From Pantoea deleyi (GTDB lineage Bacteria; Pseudomonadota; Gammaproteobacteria; Enterobacterales; Enterobacteriaceae), in contig NZ_CP071405.1 in the NCBI RefSeq assembly GCF_022647325.1, forward strand, positions 3,472,001 to 3,536,000: a stretch of 64,000 nucleotides of DNA, in the 5' to 3' direction. The translations under genes and the position numbers were made by a program. The notes beneath the pieces are model-generated. The model ran no database searches. It was not told where the DNA came from and worked only from the letters and a program-made list of their open reading frames with translations. Below, in pieces: positions 53,697-62,636 of this stretch; the stretch's first letter is position 1; each line of letters begins with the position of its first letter.

Positions 53697-56030
53697 TCAG
53701 CGTTCCTGTCCTGCCACCCAGTCGCGCAATACCTGCACATCGTGTCGCCACTCGTGCTTCAGCTCATCAATCCACTCCGTCACGTTGTCCCACCACGCCG
53801 GCAGCTCCGGACTCTGAATCTGTTTCGCCAGCATCTGTAACCGCTGCAGTCCCACTGAACCCGCCGCGCCTTTGATTTTGTGGCCCTCTTCGGCGATCCC
53901 TTTCTGATCCCGCGCCATCAGGTTGGATTCCAGCACGGCCAGGTAATCCGGCATCATTTTTTCGAACATCGTCAGGCTCTGGGTGATCAGGCCCGGTCCA
54001 ACCAGCTCGATATACTGTTCAAGCATCGCGACATCCAGCAGCATCAGAGTTTTATCATCGCGCCCGGCAGAGGTCTCCTCTTCCGGTTCAGACTGATAAT
54101 CCCAGTACTTTTTGATCATCGCCGTCAGTGCCGGAACCGCCAGAGGCTTGCTGAGCACATCATCCATGCCCGCGTCGAAATACTCTTTTTTGTCTTTGAG
54201 GACGTTGGCGGTGAGCGCCACCAGCGGTGGGAGATGGGTGCCCTGATACTGCTGGCGAATAGCGCGTGAGACATCCAGCCCGGTCATATCCGGCAGCTGA
54301 ATGTCCAGCAGCACCAGATCAAACTCCAGCGGGTCAAACATCGCCAGCGCCGCCTGGCCGGTCATGGCGACCTCGACGCTGCAGCCCAGCTTCTCCAGGA
54401 CCGAACGCGCCACGATGACGTTCAGCTCAATATCCTCAACCAGCAGGACGTGCAGGGCCGGTAGCGGCAGGCTGTCCTCCACGCCTTCGTTTTCCACCTC
54501 TTCCGCAATGCGCGGCGCGTGGATCTCGACGGTAAAGCAGGAGCCCTGCCCTGGCGCGCTGTGAACACGAATATCGCCGCCCATCGCCTGCGCCAGACGG
54601 CGGGACACCGCCAGTCCGATGCCGGTGCCGGTCGCCGGTTTACCGCCGTGCTGATCTTTGACCTGATAGTACATCGCAAAGATCTTATCCTGCTCATCCT
54701 GCGGGATCCCCATACCGGAATCCTGCACCTCGAAGCGCAGGGTCTCATCCTGCTCGTAGGCCACCCGCACCAGGATCTCCCCCTGCTGGGTGAACTTCAC
54801 CGCGTTGCCAATCAGGTTCCACAGAATCTGACGCAGGCGTGTGCCGTCAGTGGCGATCATGTGCGGCAGGGGCAGCTGCGGCGCGAGCACAAACTTCAGC
54901 CCTTTAGGCTGCGCCAGCAGACCGGAGAGATTTTCTAAATCGGCGAGGAAGCCGGTGAAATCGAGCGGCTGGTTATCCAGCTGCACTTTACGGCGTTCAA
55001 TCTTGTCCACCTCAATCACATCGTTGAAGATGTTGCCCAGCGTGATGGCCGAGACATGGATGGTTTTCAGGTATTTGAGCTGCTCCTGATTCAGATCGGT
55101 GTCCAGCAGAATCCGGCTCAGGCCGACAATGCCATTAAGCGGCGTACGAAGCTCGTGGCTGATCGTTGAGATAAAGGTGGTCTTTTCCCGGCTGGCGTTC
55201 TCTAACGCGTCCTGATAGCGCTTACGCTCGGTTATATCGCGGCCAAAGCCCATCAGCCCGCTGCGCTTACCGACGCGGTCGTAATAGGGCACTTTACGGA
55301 TCTCAAAACAGGCTTTGCGGCCGTCGGGATATTGCAGCCACTGTTCATAGGTCAGCGAGACGTTATGGCGGAACACCTTCTCATCCGTCTCCAGCACCTT
55401 GGTCGCCGCTTCATCATCGTAGATGTCACGCGGCGTCAGGCCAATCAGCTGTTTTTCGCTTTTGCCGGTCAGCAGCTCCATCGCCCGGTTACAGCCGGAG
55501 AACTGTTTGTCGATGTTGCGATAGAACACCAGGTCCGGCGAGGCATCCAGGAAGGAGCGCAGGAAAGAGGATTGCTGTTCCAGCTCGATCTGCGCCTGTT
55601 CGCGACGCGTCACCTCTTCACGCAGCTTGTCCATCACCTGTTCACGCGCCAGCTCCGCTTTTTTACGGTCGCTGATCTCCTGATTCAGCTGCGTGATGGT
55701 CTCTTTCATCTGCTGGTTAAGTTCCAGATCGCGGGTACGCATCTCCTCCAGCTTATCCACCAGCCGGGCCAGCCGCTGCCGCGACTCCTCCAGCTGATCG
55801 ACCACCACCGACAGGAAATAGACCGCCCAGGGCGTGATCAGCAGCCCGAAAAAGACCGAACGTACCACGTCGATACTCTCAACATGGCCCCGCAGTACCA
55901 TCGTGACCGCCATCTGGACGATCATCGCCAGCACCACCAGCGCCGACGCCAGCAGCAGCGAGAACCGCACCAGTCCCAGCTTGACCATCAAATCAACGTA
56001 GTACTGCGCCAACAGACGAATTTGCTTCAT
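53697..56030 (-). CDS. arcB: Aerobic respiration control sensor histidine kinase ArcB
   Basis: 777 residues. Tripartite hybrid kinase that senses the quinone pool and phosphorylates ArcA. Two N-terminal membrane helices (residues about 22-44 and 58-77), coiled coil, PAS domain (DASPDLVFYRNID...), HisKA with phospho-His in STISHELRTPLNG, ATPase (NLIGNAVKFT; GTGIGLAVSRRL), receiver with phospho-Asp in LVLLDIQLPDMTG, and HPt with His in EEGHKIKGAAGSVG. MKQIRLLAQYYVDLM at 56030, behind GGGAGTGG, is the conserved start; the frame is open to 56135. E. coli has yhcC divergent from arcB; it is not here. Confidence 0.97.
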   Translation of the reverse strand: MKQIRLLAQYYVDLMVKLGLVRFSLLLASALVVLAMIVQMAVTMVLRGHVESIDVVRSVFFGLLITPWAVYFLSVVVDQLEESRQRLARLVDKLEEMRTRDLELNQQMKETITQLNQEISDRKKAELAREQVMDKLREEVTRREQAQIELEQQSSFLRSFLDASPDLVFYRNIDKQFSGCNRAMELLTGKSEKQLIGLTPRDIYDDEAATKVLETDEKVFRHNVSLTYEQWLQYPDGRKACFEIRKVPYYDRVGKRSGLMGFGRDITERKRYQDALENASREKTTFISTISHELRTPLNGIVGLSRILLDTDLNQEQLKYLKTIHVSAITLGNIFNDVIEVDKIERRKVQLDNQPLDFTGFLADLENLSGLLAQPKGLKFVLAPQLPLPHMIATDGTRLRQILWNLIGNAVKFTQQGEILVRVAYEQDETLRFEVQDSGMGIPQDEQDKIFAMYYQVKDQHGGKPATGTGIGLAVSRRLAQAMGGDIRVHSAPGQGSCFTVEIHAPRIAEEVENEGVEDSLPLPALHVLLVEDIELNVIVARSVLEKLGCSVEVAMTGQAALAMFDPLEFDLVLLDIQLPDMTGLDVSRAIRQQYQGTHLPPLVALTANVLKDKKEYFDAGMDDVLSKPLAVPALTAMIKKYWDYQSEPEEETSAGRDDKTLMLLDVAMLEQYIELVGPGLITQSLTMFEKMMPDYLAVLESNLMARDQKGIAEEGHKIKGAAGSVGLQRLQMLAKQIQSPELPAWWDNVTEWIDELKHEWRHDVQVLRDWVAGQER

Positions 56031-56180
56031 ACCCACTCCCTGAAAGAGAAACCGCCTCACTATAACGCAGATAGCCCGGTGACGTCGCAGCCCGTCACGC
56101 GAAGATCCGGACGCAGATGCGCCATTATGGTGCATCCGCGCGGCCGTTCGGCGACGTTAAGGACAAAACGGTTAAAACCC

Positions 56181-56253
56181 TTGACTGATTGTGCCAAATG
56201 CATAATCTGTAAGGCCGCCAGCGAATCTCAGATTTCTCTGTACGGCCTTTTTT
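56181..56253 (+). promoter_or_regulatory. Promoter-like element directly followed by a terminator-like hairpin
   Basis: TTGACT (56181), 16-base spacer and TAATCT (56203) resemble a sigma-70 promoter. Immediately after comes AAGGCCG (56211-56217) pairing with CGGCCTT (56243-56249), followed by a run of T. Any RNA made would be only about 40 bases. It may be a tiny RNA, a decoy or a remnant of a removed gene. Confidence 0.35.
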
Positions 56254-56403
56254 CAATATCCTGGCAACGTTCTGTTGCGCAGGTCCATCCCGTTTATATG
56301 AATACTCATTCATCTTTAGTGATGTTTTAAGCATACCTATGCTGATTAATTTTTCTTATAACCCGTCGTGGTTTCATTCAAAAAGGCGGACATAAGAAAA
56401 ACA

Positions 56404-56449
56404 GATACATGCTATGTATCATCTGTGCTGAACAGCATTTAATGCTGTT
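56404..56449. repeat. Two adjacent perfect inverted repeats
   Basis: GATACAT-gct-ATGTATC (56404-56420) and AACAGCAT-tta-ATGCTGTT (56431-56449), both with 3-base centres. They could be protein-binding palindromes or RNA hairpins in the leader of the gene at 56921. Confidence 0.6.
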
Positions 56450-56549
56450 TATCCCACTCTCACCAGCATTGTGCAGAGATCTGACGCCTGCCCTACAGTG
56501 AGTCAGTTCACATTTCTCGGCCGATCGCCGGGTGCCAGAGTGGCACATT

Positions 56550-56595
56550 TTAAACCATAAAACGCATAATATTCATCAACTTAAACCCATAAAAC
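56550..56595. repeat. Direct repeat TTAAAC(C)CATAAAAC, 31-base period
   Basis: TTAAACCATAAAAC starts at 56550 and TTAAACCCATAAAAC at 56581, about three helical turns apart on the same face of the helix. Such spacing is typical of cooperative regulator binding. The regulator is unknown. Confidence 0.5.
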
Positions 56596-56800
56596 CTCTG
56601 ATTAGCCCGCCTGACCGCCCTATTTGACCTGATTACGCTTTCCCGATAAGTTGGAAATCCGCTGAAAGCTTTCCAGACGGGTCATTGTCTCGGCATATCT
56701 ATGCAACAAGAAGACTCCCGCGTGGTTTAAGTCATCTCCTTTACGAGACCGGAAATCAGAGCAGCTCAATAAAAGACGTTTTACCGATGTCTGGAGAGAA

Positions 56801-56893
56801 ATGCTCAGGGCTATGACGCGTGCTCGACAGATCATGGCGAGAAAAGTAAAGCTGCGCCCTGGTAGCGCTCAGACCCTGAAACAGTGCAGGTAA
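56801..56893 (+). CDS. Possible 30-residue leader ORF
   Basis: ATG at 56801 stands 4-7 bases after GGAGAG and opens a 30-codon frame (MLRAMTRARQIMARKVKLRP...) that ends 27 bases before the large gene at 56921. Composition is Arg/Lys-rich (9 of 30). There is no similarity I recognise. It could be a leader peptide or chance. Confidence 0.25.
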   Translation: MLRAMTRARQIMARKVKLRPGSAQTLKQCR

Positions 56894-56920
56894 TGTCAAA
56901 GCAGTTTAAGGAGACCCTCA

Positions 56921-59900
56921 ATGTCCACTAAAAAACCTCAATCCTATGGCTTGTATGATCCGACAGCAGGCAGTGACAGCTGTGGTGTAGGTTTCATTAC
57001 GCGTAAGGACGGCGAGCAGACCCACGAGATTCTGCAGATGGCGCACAGCGCCCTGTGTACGGTGCCCCACCGCGGCGGGATGTCAGCAGAAGGCGTGGGT
57101 GACGGCGCGGGGGTCAACGTCGACCTGTCGCTGCATTTCTTCCGCAAGATTACCGGCGAGCCGCTGGAAGCGGGTCGCTTTGGCGTCGGCAACTTCTTTG
57201 TGCCGAAAGATGCAGAGCTGCGGGCAAACGCCGAGCGCCTGGTGGATGAGACACTGAGCAGCTTTGGCCTGCCGATCATCATGAAGCGTGATATGCCGCT
57301 GGACAGCAGCGTAACGCGCCCGGCCGCCGTGCAGTTCCAGTTACCGATTCTGCAGTGGATTTTCACTGCCCCGCAGGACGTGGTCGATCAGAACGACTTC
57401 GAACAACGCATCTATCGCGCCCTGTTAACGATTGAAGCCCGTGCGTTTACCGACAGCGAATTTGGCGGACTCTATCCGCTGTCGCTCTCCTCGCGTACGC
57501 AGGTGTTTAAGGCCCGCCTGAACTCCAATGAAGTGATCCCCTACTTCAAAGATCTGACCGATCCCGATCATCAGGTGCGTGGGCTGTTTTTCCATACCCG
57601 CTTCTCAACCAACACCGATCCTCATACCACGATGGCGCAGCCGTTCCGTCTGATGGCGCACAACGGTGAGCTGAACACGGATCGTAAAAACCGCATCGCG
57701 GAAGCCGCGCTGGCGCTGGCCCGTGGCAAGAAAATCGTGCGGCCGAAAGGTCAGTCCGACAGCTCACGGCTGGATCAGAGCATCCACAGCCGCCTGATGG
57801 AGGACAACCTCGACCTGATCACCGCCGTGGTCTCCATGATGCCGCCCGCCTGGGAGAACGACACCGAGCTGTCGCCCGAAGTCCGCGCCATGCTGGAGTA
57901 TTTCTCCCTGTACGAAGAGAAGAACGACGGCCCTGCCGCGTTAATCTTCGGCAACGGCGAAGTGATCGGTGCGCGTCTCGACCGCCTTGGCCTGCGTCCT
58001 CTGCGTTCCGTCGAAACCGCGGACTATATCGGTGCGATGTCGGAAGCGGGCCAGATCGCCTTCCCACCGGAAAGCGTGCTGCGCCGTGGCCGTATCGAAG
58101 CGGGTGGGATGCTCTATTTCGATCATCGTGAAAAACGCAGCTACACCACGCTGCAGGCGCTGGAAAAACTGGCTGCGGAAAAAGATTATCTGGCGCTGCT
58201 GCGTGAAGCCCGCGTCGGACTGGATGACCTGCCCGAGATCCCGGCGGAGCAGCAGGGTTCACCGCTGCGCTATCGTGGCGATCTGAAAACCTATCAGCGT
58301 TTTGTTGCCTACTACTACAACCAGGAAAGCTTCAAGTTCATGATGGACCCGATGCTGAACACCGGCGCAGAGAAGATCTCTGCGATGGGTTACGGCAACG
58401 CCATCAACGGCTTATCCGATCACGAAGGCGGCATGGCGCACTACTTCTCTCAGCGCTTTGCACAGGTAACTAACCCGCCGCTCGACTCCATCCGTGAAGC
58501 AGATGGCATGACGCTGCGGGTCGCGCTGGGCGCAAAACCGCATCTGGGTCGCAGCAAAGGCCGTCAGATCGTGGTGCCTACCCCGATCCTCAGCCATCTG
58601 GATATGCTGCGCTTACGCGAGCAGACCATTGCGCCTTATGCCCGTTTTGAGATGCTTTATGAGCCGGTGGTCGGCAAAGATCTGCTGAGCATGACGGCGA
58701 ACGCCAACGCGCTGGAAAAAGCGATCGACGACCTGGCACAGCAGGTGGTGGATTTTGCCCGATCTCAGGGCGGCATCGCCGTACTGACCGATCGCCACAT
58801 CTCCTCGAAGCACGCCGCGATCCCGATGCTGCTGGTGGTTTCTGCCATCAACCAGCGTCTGGTGCAGGAAGGGCTGCGTCTGGATGTCTCGCTGGTAGTA
58901 GAAAGCGGCCAGAGCATCTCCTCGCACCACATCGCCGCGACCCTGGGCTTCGGTGCCTCTGCAATCTATCCGCTGGGCGTTCAGATGCGCGCAGAGGAGA
59001 AATATGGTGAAGGCGAAGAGGGCAACAAAGCCTTTAAGCGCTATGCCAAAGCCGCCGAAAAAGCGCTGATGAAAACCATGGGCAAAGTGGGTCTCTGCAC
59101 CGTGGAGAGCTACAGCTGTGGTGAATTCTTCGAGCCTAACTTCCTCAACACCGACGATCCGGTGCTGAAAAAGTATTTCCCGAACATTAAAACGCCGGTG
59201 GGCGGCGCAGGCTTCGCCACCATCGCCCAGATGGCGGTTGACTGGCATCAGAGCGCGCTCAGGATTGAGGGTGAATCTGACGTGCCGCTGCTGGGCCTGT
59301 TTAAAGAGCGCGCAGAGGGGGCCGGTCACTCTTACGGCACCATCGCCGTGCGGACCTTTATCGACATGACCGAAGAGCCGATTCGCTTTGCCGACAAAGC
59401 CCGCGAAGAGGATAACTTCATCCGTCTGATGACGCTGGCCCGGCTCGATAACGCCTTTGGCATCAAGCCAGAGACGTTTAAAGACAGCAGCTTCGAGCGC
59501 ATTCCGGATGAGGTCATCAATAATTTTGCCATTACGGCCGATTACCGTCAGTTCTCAAGCCTGATGTATGAAGAGCGTAAACGTCGCCCGGCGGCGCTGC
59601 GCGACATTCTGACCTTCCCGGCGGATCTGACCCATATCGACAGCGAAGCAGAGTTCCGCCGCAAGCTGGGCCGCTACTCCCTGACCAACAACGGCTTTGC
59701 CATTCGTGGCATGGTGTGCGAGGCGGAAGATGGCAGCCTGAACCACTTTATGCTGCGTCTGACCGATGCCATTGAGGGGCTGAAACCTGAAAGCGAACGC
59801 CTGCAGAATCTCTCCCGCGCCCTGAAATCGCGCTTCGGCGACGACATCGAGAGCAGCGAGGTGGTCAGCGGCGGTCTGAAGGTCACCGCGTATGGCAAAG

Positions 59901-62452
59901 CGGCAGATTACCTGTCCCGTATTTTCACCACCCTGCCCTCACTGCCGCTGAGCGAAGTACAGCCAGCCTGTGAAATTACCCGCACCTTTGCTTCCGGGGC
60001 CATGAGCCACGGCGCGCTGGTCGCACCGGCGCATGAAGCGGTGGCACACGGCACCAACATGGTTGGTGGCATGAGTAACTGTGGTGAAGGTGGCGAACAC
60101 TATTCGCGTCACGGCACCATCCGCGCCTCACGCATCAAGCAGCTGGCGTCGGGCCGCTTCGGCGTCTGGGCCGCTTATCTGGCCGATCCGATGCTGGAAG
60201 AGCTGGAGATTAAAATCGGCCAGGGCGCGAAGCCCGGCGAAGGTGGTCAGTTGCCGGCCGCCAAAGTCACCGTCGAGATTGCGGCGGCGCGTGGCGGTAC
60301 ACCTGGGGTCGAGCTGGTCTCGCCTCCGCCGCATCACGATACCTATTCCATCGAAGATCTGGCGCAGCTGATCCACGACTGCAAAGCCGCGCGGGTACGC
60401 GTGATCGTTAAGCTGGTTTCGTCGGAAGGGATCGGCACCATCGCGGTCGGCGTGGCGAAAGCGGGCGCTGACGTGATTAACGTCGCGGGTAACACCGGCG
60501 GCACCGGCGCAGCGTCGGTGACCAGCCTGAAATATACCGGACGTGTGGCGGAGATCGGCATCGCCGAGGTCCACCAGGCGCTCTGTGCAAACGGCCTGCG
60601 CGAGAAAGTGCTGCTGCGCTGCTCGGGCGCGCAACAGACCGGCAGCGACGTGGTGAAATCGGCGCTGCTGGGCGGTGACAGTTTTGAATTTGGTACCACC
60701 GCGCTGATGATGCTGAAATGCGTGATGGCGAAGAACTGCAACGTGAAGTGTCCGGCCGGGTTAACCACCAATGCCGAAGCCTTTGATGGCGATCCACGTC
60801 AGCTGGCGCAATATTTCCTCAACGTGGCGCACGAGGTGCGTGAGATCCTGGCGCGTATGGGCCTGCGCTCTCTGCGTGAAGCACGCGGCCGCGCCGACCT
60901 GCTGCACCTGATGGATCACCCGCTGGAAGTGGGCAAACTCGATTTACGCGCCATGCTCACCGTGGTGCCGGAGCTGAAAATCGACAAGCCTGTCTATCTG
61001 GAAAAAGATTTTGAGCTGGATGATGGCTGGGTTGAGCAGCTGAAGCTGTCGCTGGTGGATCAGGGGAATCCTGCTGTCACCCTGGGTGACAACATCGTCC
61101 TGAATAACCGTAACAAAAGCGTTGGCGGCCAGCTGGCGATCGATATCGAACGCATGCTGAACCATCAGCTGACGGCGGAGCAGTTACGGGCGATGCCTGC
61201 CGTTCTGACCGACGATCGCGGTCGCCGCTATCTGGCTCCTGAAAGCGTGAAAATCGCCACCACCGGATCCGCCGGTCAGTCATTTGGCGCTTTCTGCAAC
61301 GACGGTATGCAGCTGACCCATTACGGCACCTGTAACGACGGTGTCGGCAAAGGCCAGTGTGGCGGTGAGCTTATCGTGATGTCGCCTGGCGGCGGCGCGC
61401 AGGATAGCGATGGCAACGTGCTGATCGGTAACTTTGCGCTGTTCGGCGCCACCGGCGGGCGTCTGTTCGTCCAGGGCCAGGCGGGTGACCGTTTCGCGGT
61501 GCGTAACTCTGGCGCGACGGCGGTGGTGGAAGGCGTCGGTGACTTCTGCTGCGAATATATGACCAACGGTGCCATCCTCAACCTGGGAACCTTTGGTAAA
61601 GGCTTTGGTAACGGCATGAGCGGTGGCTTCGCCTACCAGTACGATCCCTACGGCACGCTGGCCAGCCATGCAGCCGGGGATTCCGTGCAGTTCGGCTCGA
61701 TTGCCGATCAGGACGAGATGGCGCAGGTGCATAAGCAGGCGGTGCTGACCATGCTGAACTGGCATCTGGCCGCTACCCGGTCGCCACGCGCCGCCTGGCT
61801 GCTGGAAAACTGGGAAACCGAGTGTCACCACTTTGTGTATGTGATGCCGCGTTCGCTGCTGCTCTACCAGGATGGCGGCGAGATCCTGAAAGCCAAAAGC
61901 CGCAAAGATCTGCTCGAAGAGCTGTCGACGGCGCTGGCGGGTCATCAGGTTGCGAAGTTCAAGGCAGCATGGCGTCAGGGTAAAACCATCGCTAACGGCG
62001 CCGTTCCGGCCTATGGCGCGACCGATACGCTGGAGATGTTCGTCCTGCTGAATAACTACACCGTGCTGAGCTTTGCCCAGCAGCTGGCCCTGGCGAAACT
62101 GCCGAAAGGCACACCGGTCGAAGATCCGGCGGTCGAAAAAGCCGTGCGTAATCTGCTGATGACCGAAGACTTTGCGCTGGTCAGCAAGCTGCAGCGTCAT
62201 GCCCGTTCCGCCATCGAAAGCTACAACGATGATGAACTGGCCAGCCTGATTGGCACCAAGCGTATGTCAGATTACAAAGCCGCCCTGACGCAGCGTAACA
62301 TCCGCTCCATGGACAGCCTGGCGACCTATGGCTGGATCATGTATCAGGATGCCTGTAACCGGGAAGTGCTGGGCCACCTGCCTGACTTTGAAGAGCTGTT
62401 TGCACGTGCGGCACTGCCGGAAATCGCAGCGGCAGTGGGTAAACTCTCCTGA
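56921..62452 (+). CDS. Glutamate synthase large-subunit-like protein (GltB-like), extended, 1843 residues
   Basis: Glutamate synthase converts 2-oxoglutarate and glutamine to two glutamates. Domains: short pro-segment (1-20) and class II glutaminase with nucleophile Cys21 (DSCGVGF), HTRFSTNT, AHNGELNT and DGPAALIF; central domain (about 620-790); FMN/2-oxoglutarate barrel from about 1018 (FASGAMSHGAL, KPGEGGQLP, SPPPHHDTYSIEDLAQL); Cys1267, Cys1273 and Cys1277 for a 3Fe-4S cluster; GXGXG beta-helix (about 1385-1600). E. coli GltB is about 1490-1517 residues; the extra length lies before the barrel and in a C-terminal part (about 1645-1843) with no counterpart I know. Cys spacing is x5, x3 instead of x5, x4. 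AAGGAG lies 7 bases upstream. No gltD follows. Glutamate synthesis is likely, not proven. Confidence 0.85.
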   Translation: MSTKKPQSYGLYDPTAGSDSCGVGFITRKDGEQTHEILQMAHSALCTVPHRGGMSAEGVGDGAGVNVDLSLHFFRKITGEPLEAGRFGVGNFFVPKDAELRANAERLVDETLSSFGLPIIMKRDMPLDSSVTRPAAVQFQLPILQWIFTAPQDVVDQNDFEQRIYRALLTIEARAFTDSEFGGLYPLSLSSRTQVFKARLNSNEVIPYFKDLTDPDHQVRGLFFHTRFSTNTDPHTTMAQPFRLMAHNGELNTDRKNRIAEAALALARGKKIVRPKGQSDSSRLDQSIHSRLMEDNLDLITAVVSMMPPAWENDTELSPEVRAMLEYFSLYEEKNDGPAALIFGNGEVIGARLDRLGLRPLRSVETADYIGAMSEAGQIAFPPESVLRRGRIEAGGMLYFDHREKRSYTTLQALEKLAAEKDYLALLREARVGLDDLPEIPAEQQGSPLRYRGDLKTYQRFVAYYYNQESFKFMMDPMLNTGAEKISAMGYGNAINGLSDHEGGMAHYFSQRFAQVTNPPLDSIREADGMTLRVALGAKPHLGRSKGRQIVVPTPILSHLDMLRLREQTIAPYARFEMLYEPVVGKDLLSMTANANALEKAIDDLAQQVVDFARSQGGIAVLTDRHISSKHAAIPMLLVVSAINQRLVQEGLRLDVSLVVESGQSISSHHIAATLGFGASAIYPLGVQMRAEEKYGEGEEGNKAFKRYAKAAEKALMKTMGKVGLCTVESYSCGEFFEPNFLNTDDPVLKKYFPNIKTPVGGAGFATIAQMAVDWHQSALRIEGESDVPLLGLFKERAEGAGHSYGTIAVRTFIDMTEEPIRFADKAREEDNFIRLMTLARLDNAFGIKPETFKDSSFERIPDEVINNFAITADYRQFSSLMYEERKRRPAALRDILTFPADLTHIDSEAEFRRKLGRYSLTNNGFAIRGMVCEAEDGSLNHFMLRLTDAIEGLKPESERLQNLSRALKSRFGDDIESSEVVSGGLKVTAYGKAADYLSRIFTTLPSLPLSEVQPACEITRTFASGAMSHGALVAPAHEAVAHGTNMVGGMSNCGEGGEHYSRHGTIRASRIKQLASGRFGVWAAYLADPMLEELEIKIGQGAKPGEGGQLPAAKVTVEIAAARGGTPGVELVSPPPHHDTYSIEDLAQLIHDCKAARVRVIVKLVSSEGIGTIAVGVAKAGADVINVAGNTGGTGAASVTSLKYTGRVAEIGIAEVHQALCANGLREKVLLRCSGAQQTGSDVVKSALLGGDSFEFGTTALMMLKCVMAKNCNVKCPAGLTTNAEAFDGDPRQLAQYFLNVAHEVREILARMGLRSLREARGRADLLHLMDHPLEVGKLDLRAMLTVVPELKIDKPVYLEKDFELDDGWVEQLKLSLVDQGNPAVTLGDNIVLNNRNKSVGGQLAIDIERMLNHQLTAEQLRAMPAVLTDDRGRRYLAPESVKIATTGSAGQSFGAFCNDGMQLTHYGTCNDGVGKGQCGGELIVMSPGGGAQDSDGNVLIGNFALFGATGGRLFVQGQAGDRFAVRNSGATAVVEGVGDFCCEYMTNGAILNLGTFGKGFGNGMSGGFAYQYDPYGTLASHAAGDSVQFGSIADQDEMAQVHKQAVLTMLNWHLAATRSPRAAWLLENWETECHHFVYVMPRSLLLYQDGGEILKAKSRKDLLEELSTALAGHQVAKFKAAWRQGKTIANGAVPAYGATDTLEMFVLLNNYTVLSFAQQLALAKLPKGTPVEDPAVEKAVRNLLMTEDFALVSKLQRHARSAIESYNDDELASLIGTKRMSDYKAALTQRNIRSMDSLATYGWIMYQDACNREVLGHLPDFEELFARAALPEIAAAVGKLS

Positions 62453-62636
62453 CCCTGACCGGGATCAGGCGGAACTGAATATTATTAATGATCATTGCCC
62501 GGGTTAATCGTTGTACCGGACAGAAGCAGAACCGCTCTCCCCTGCCGCAGACGCTGCGGCGCGGGACAGCGGAACCGCTTTCACACCGGACAACGCCACT
62601 GATGACGGGCGAGAACGGGATTGAGTAAAAGTACCC

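Larger units (their letters stand above)
56031..56920. other. Gene-free region between arcB and the glutamate synthase-like gene
   Basis: About 890 bases. The minus-strand frame 56620-56835 and the frames around 56125-56330 look spurious. The region should hold the arcB promoter and the control region of the gene at 56921. It contains a promoter-terminator pair, two perfect hairpins, a 6-base-arm palindrome GTGCCA-gag-TGGCAC (56532-56546), spaced direct repeats and a possible 30-codon ORF, each listed separately. E. coli places yhcC here. Confidence 0.6.

Noticed and set aside
56541..56560. Possible sigma-54 promoter (TGGCAC)
   Set aside because: The -24-like TGGCAC is present but no TTGC-type -12 element follows at the required spacing.
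56620..56835. 71-residue minus-strand open frame before the GltB-like gene
   Set aside because: No convincing ribosome-binding site and no family similarity; more likely non-coding control DNA.
61280..62200. 306-residue minus-strand open frame
   Set aside because: Antisense to the GltB-like gene; composition (His/Gln/Arg-rich) is typical of GC-rich antisense frames.
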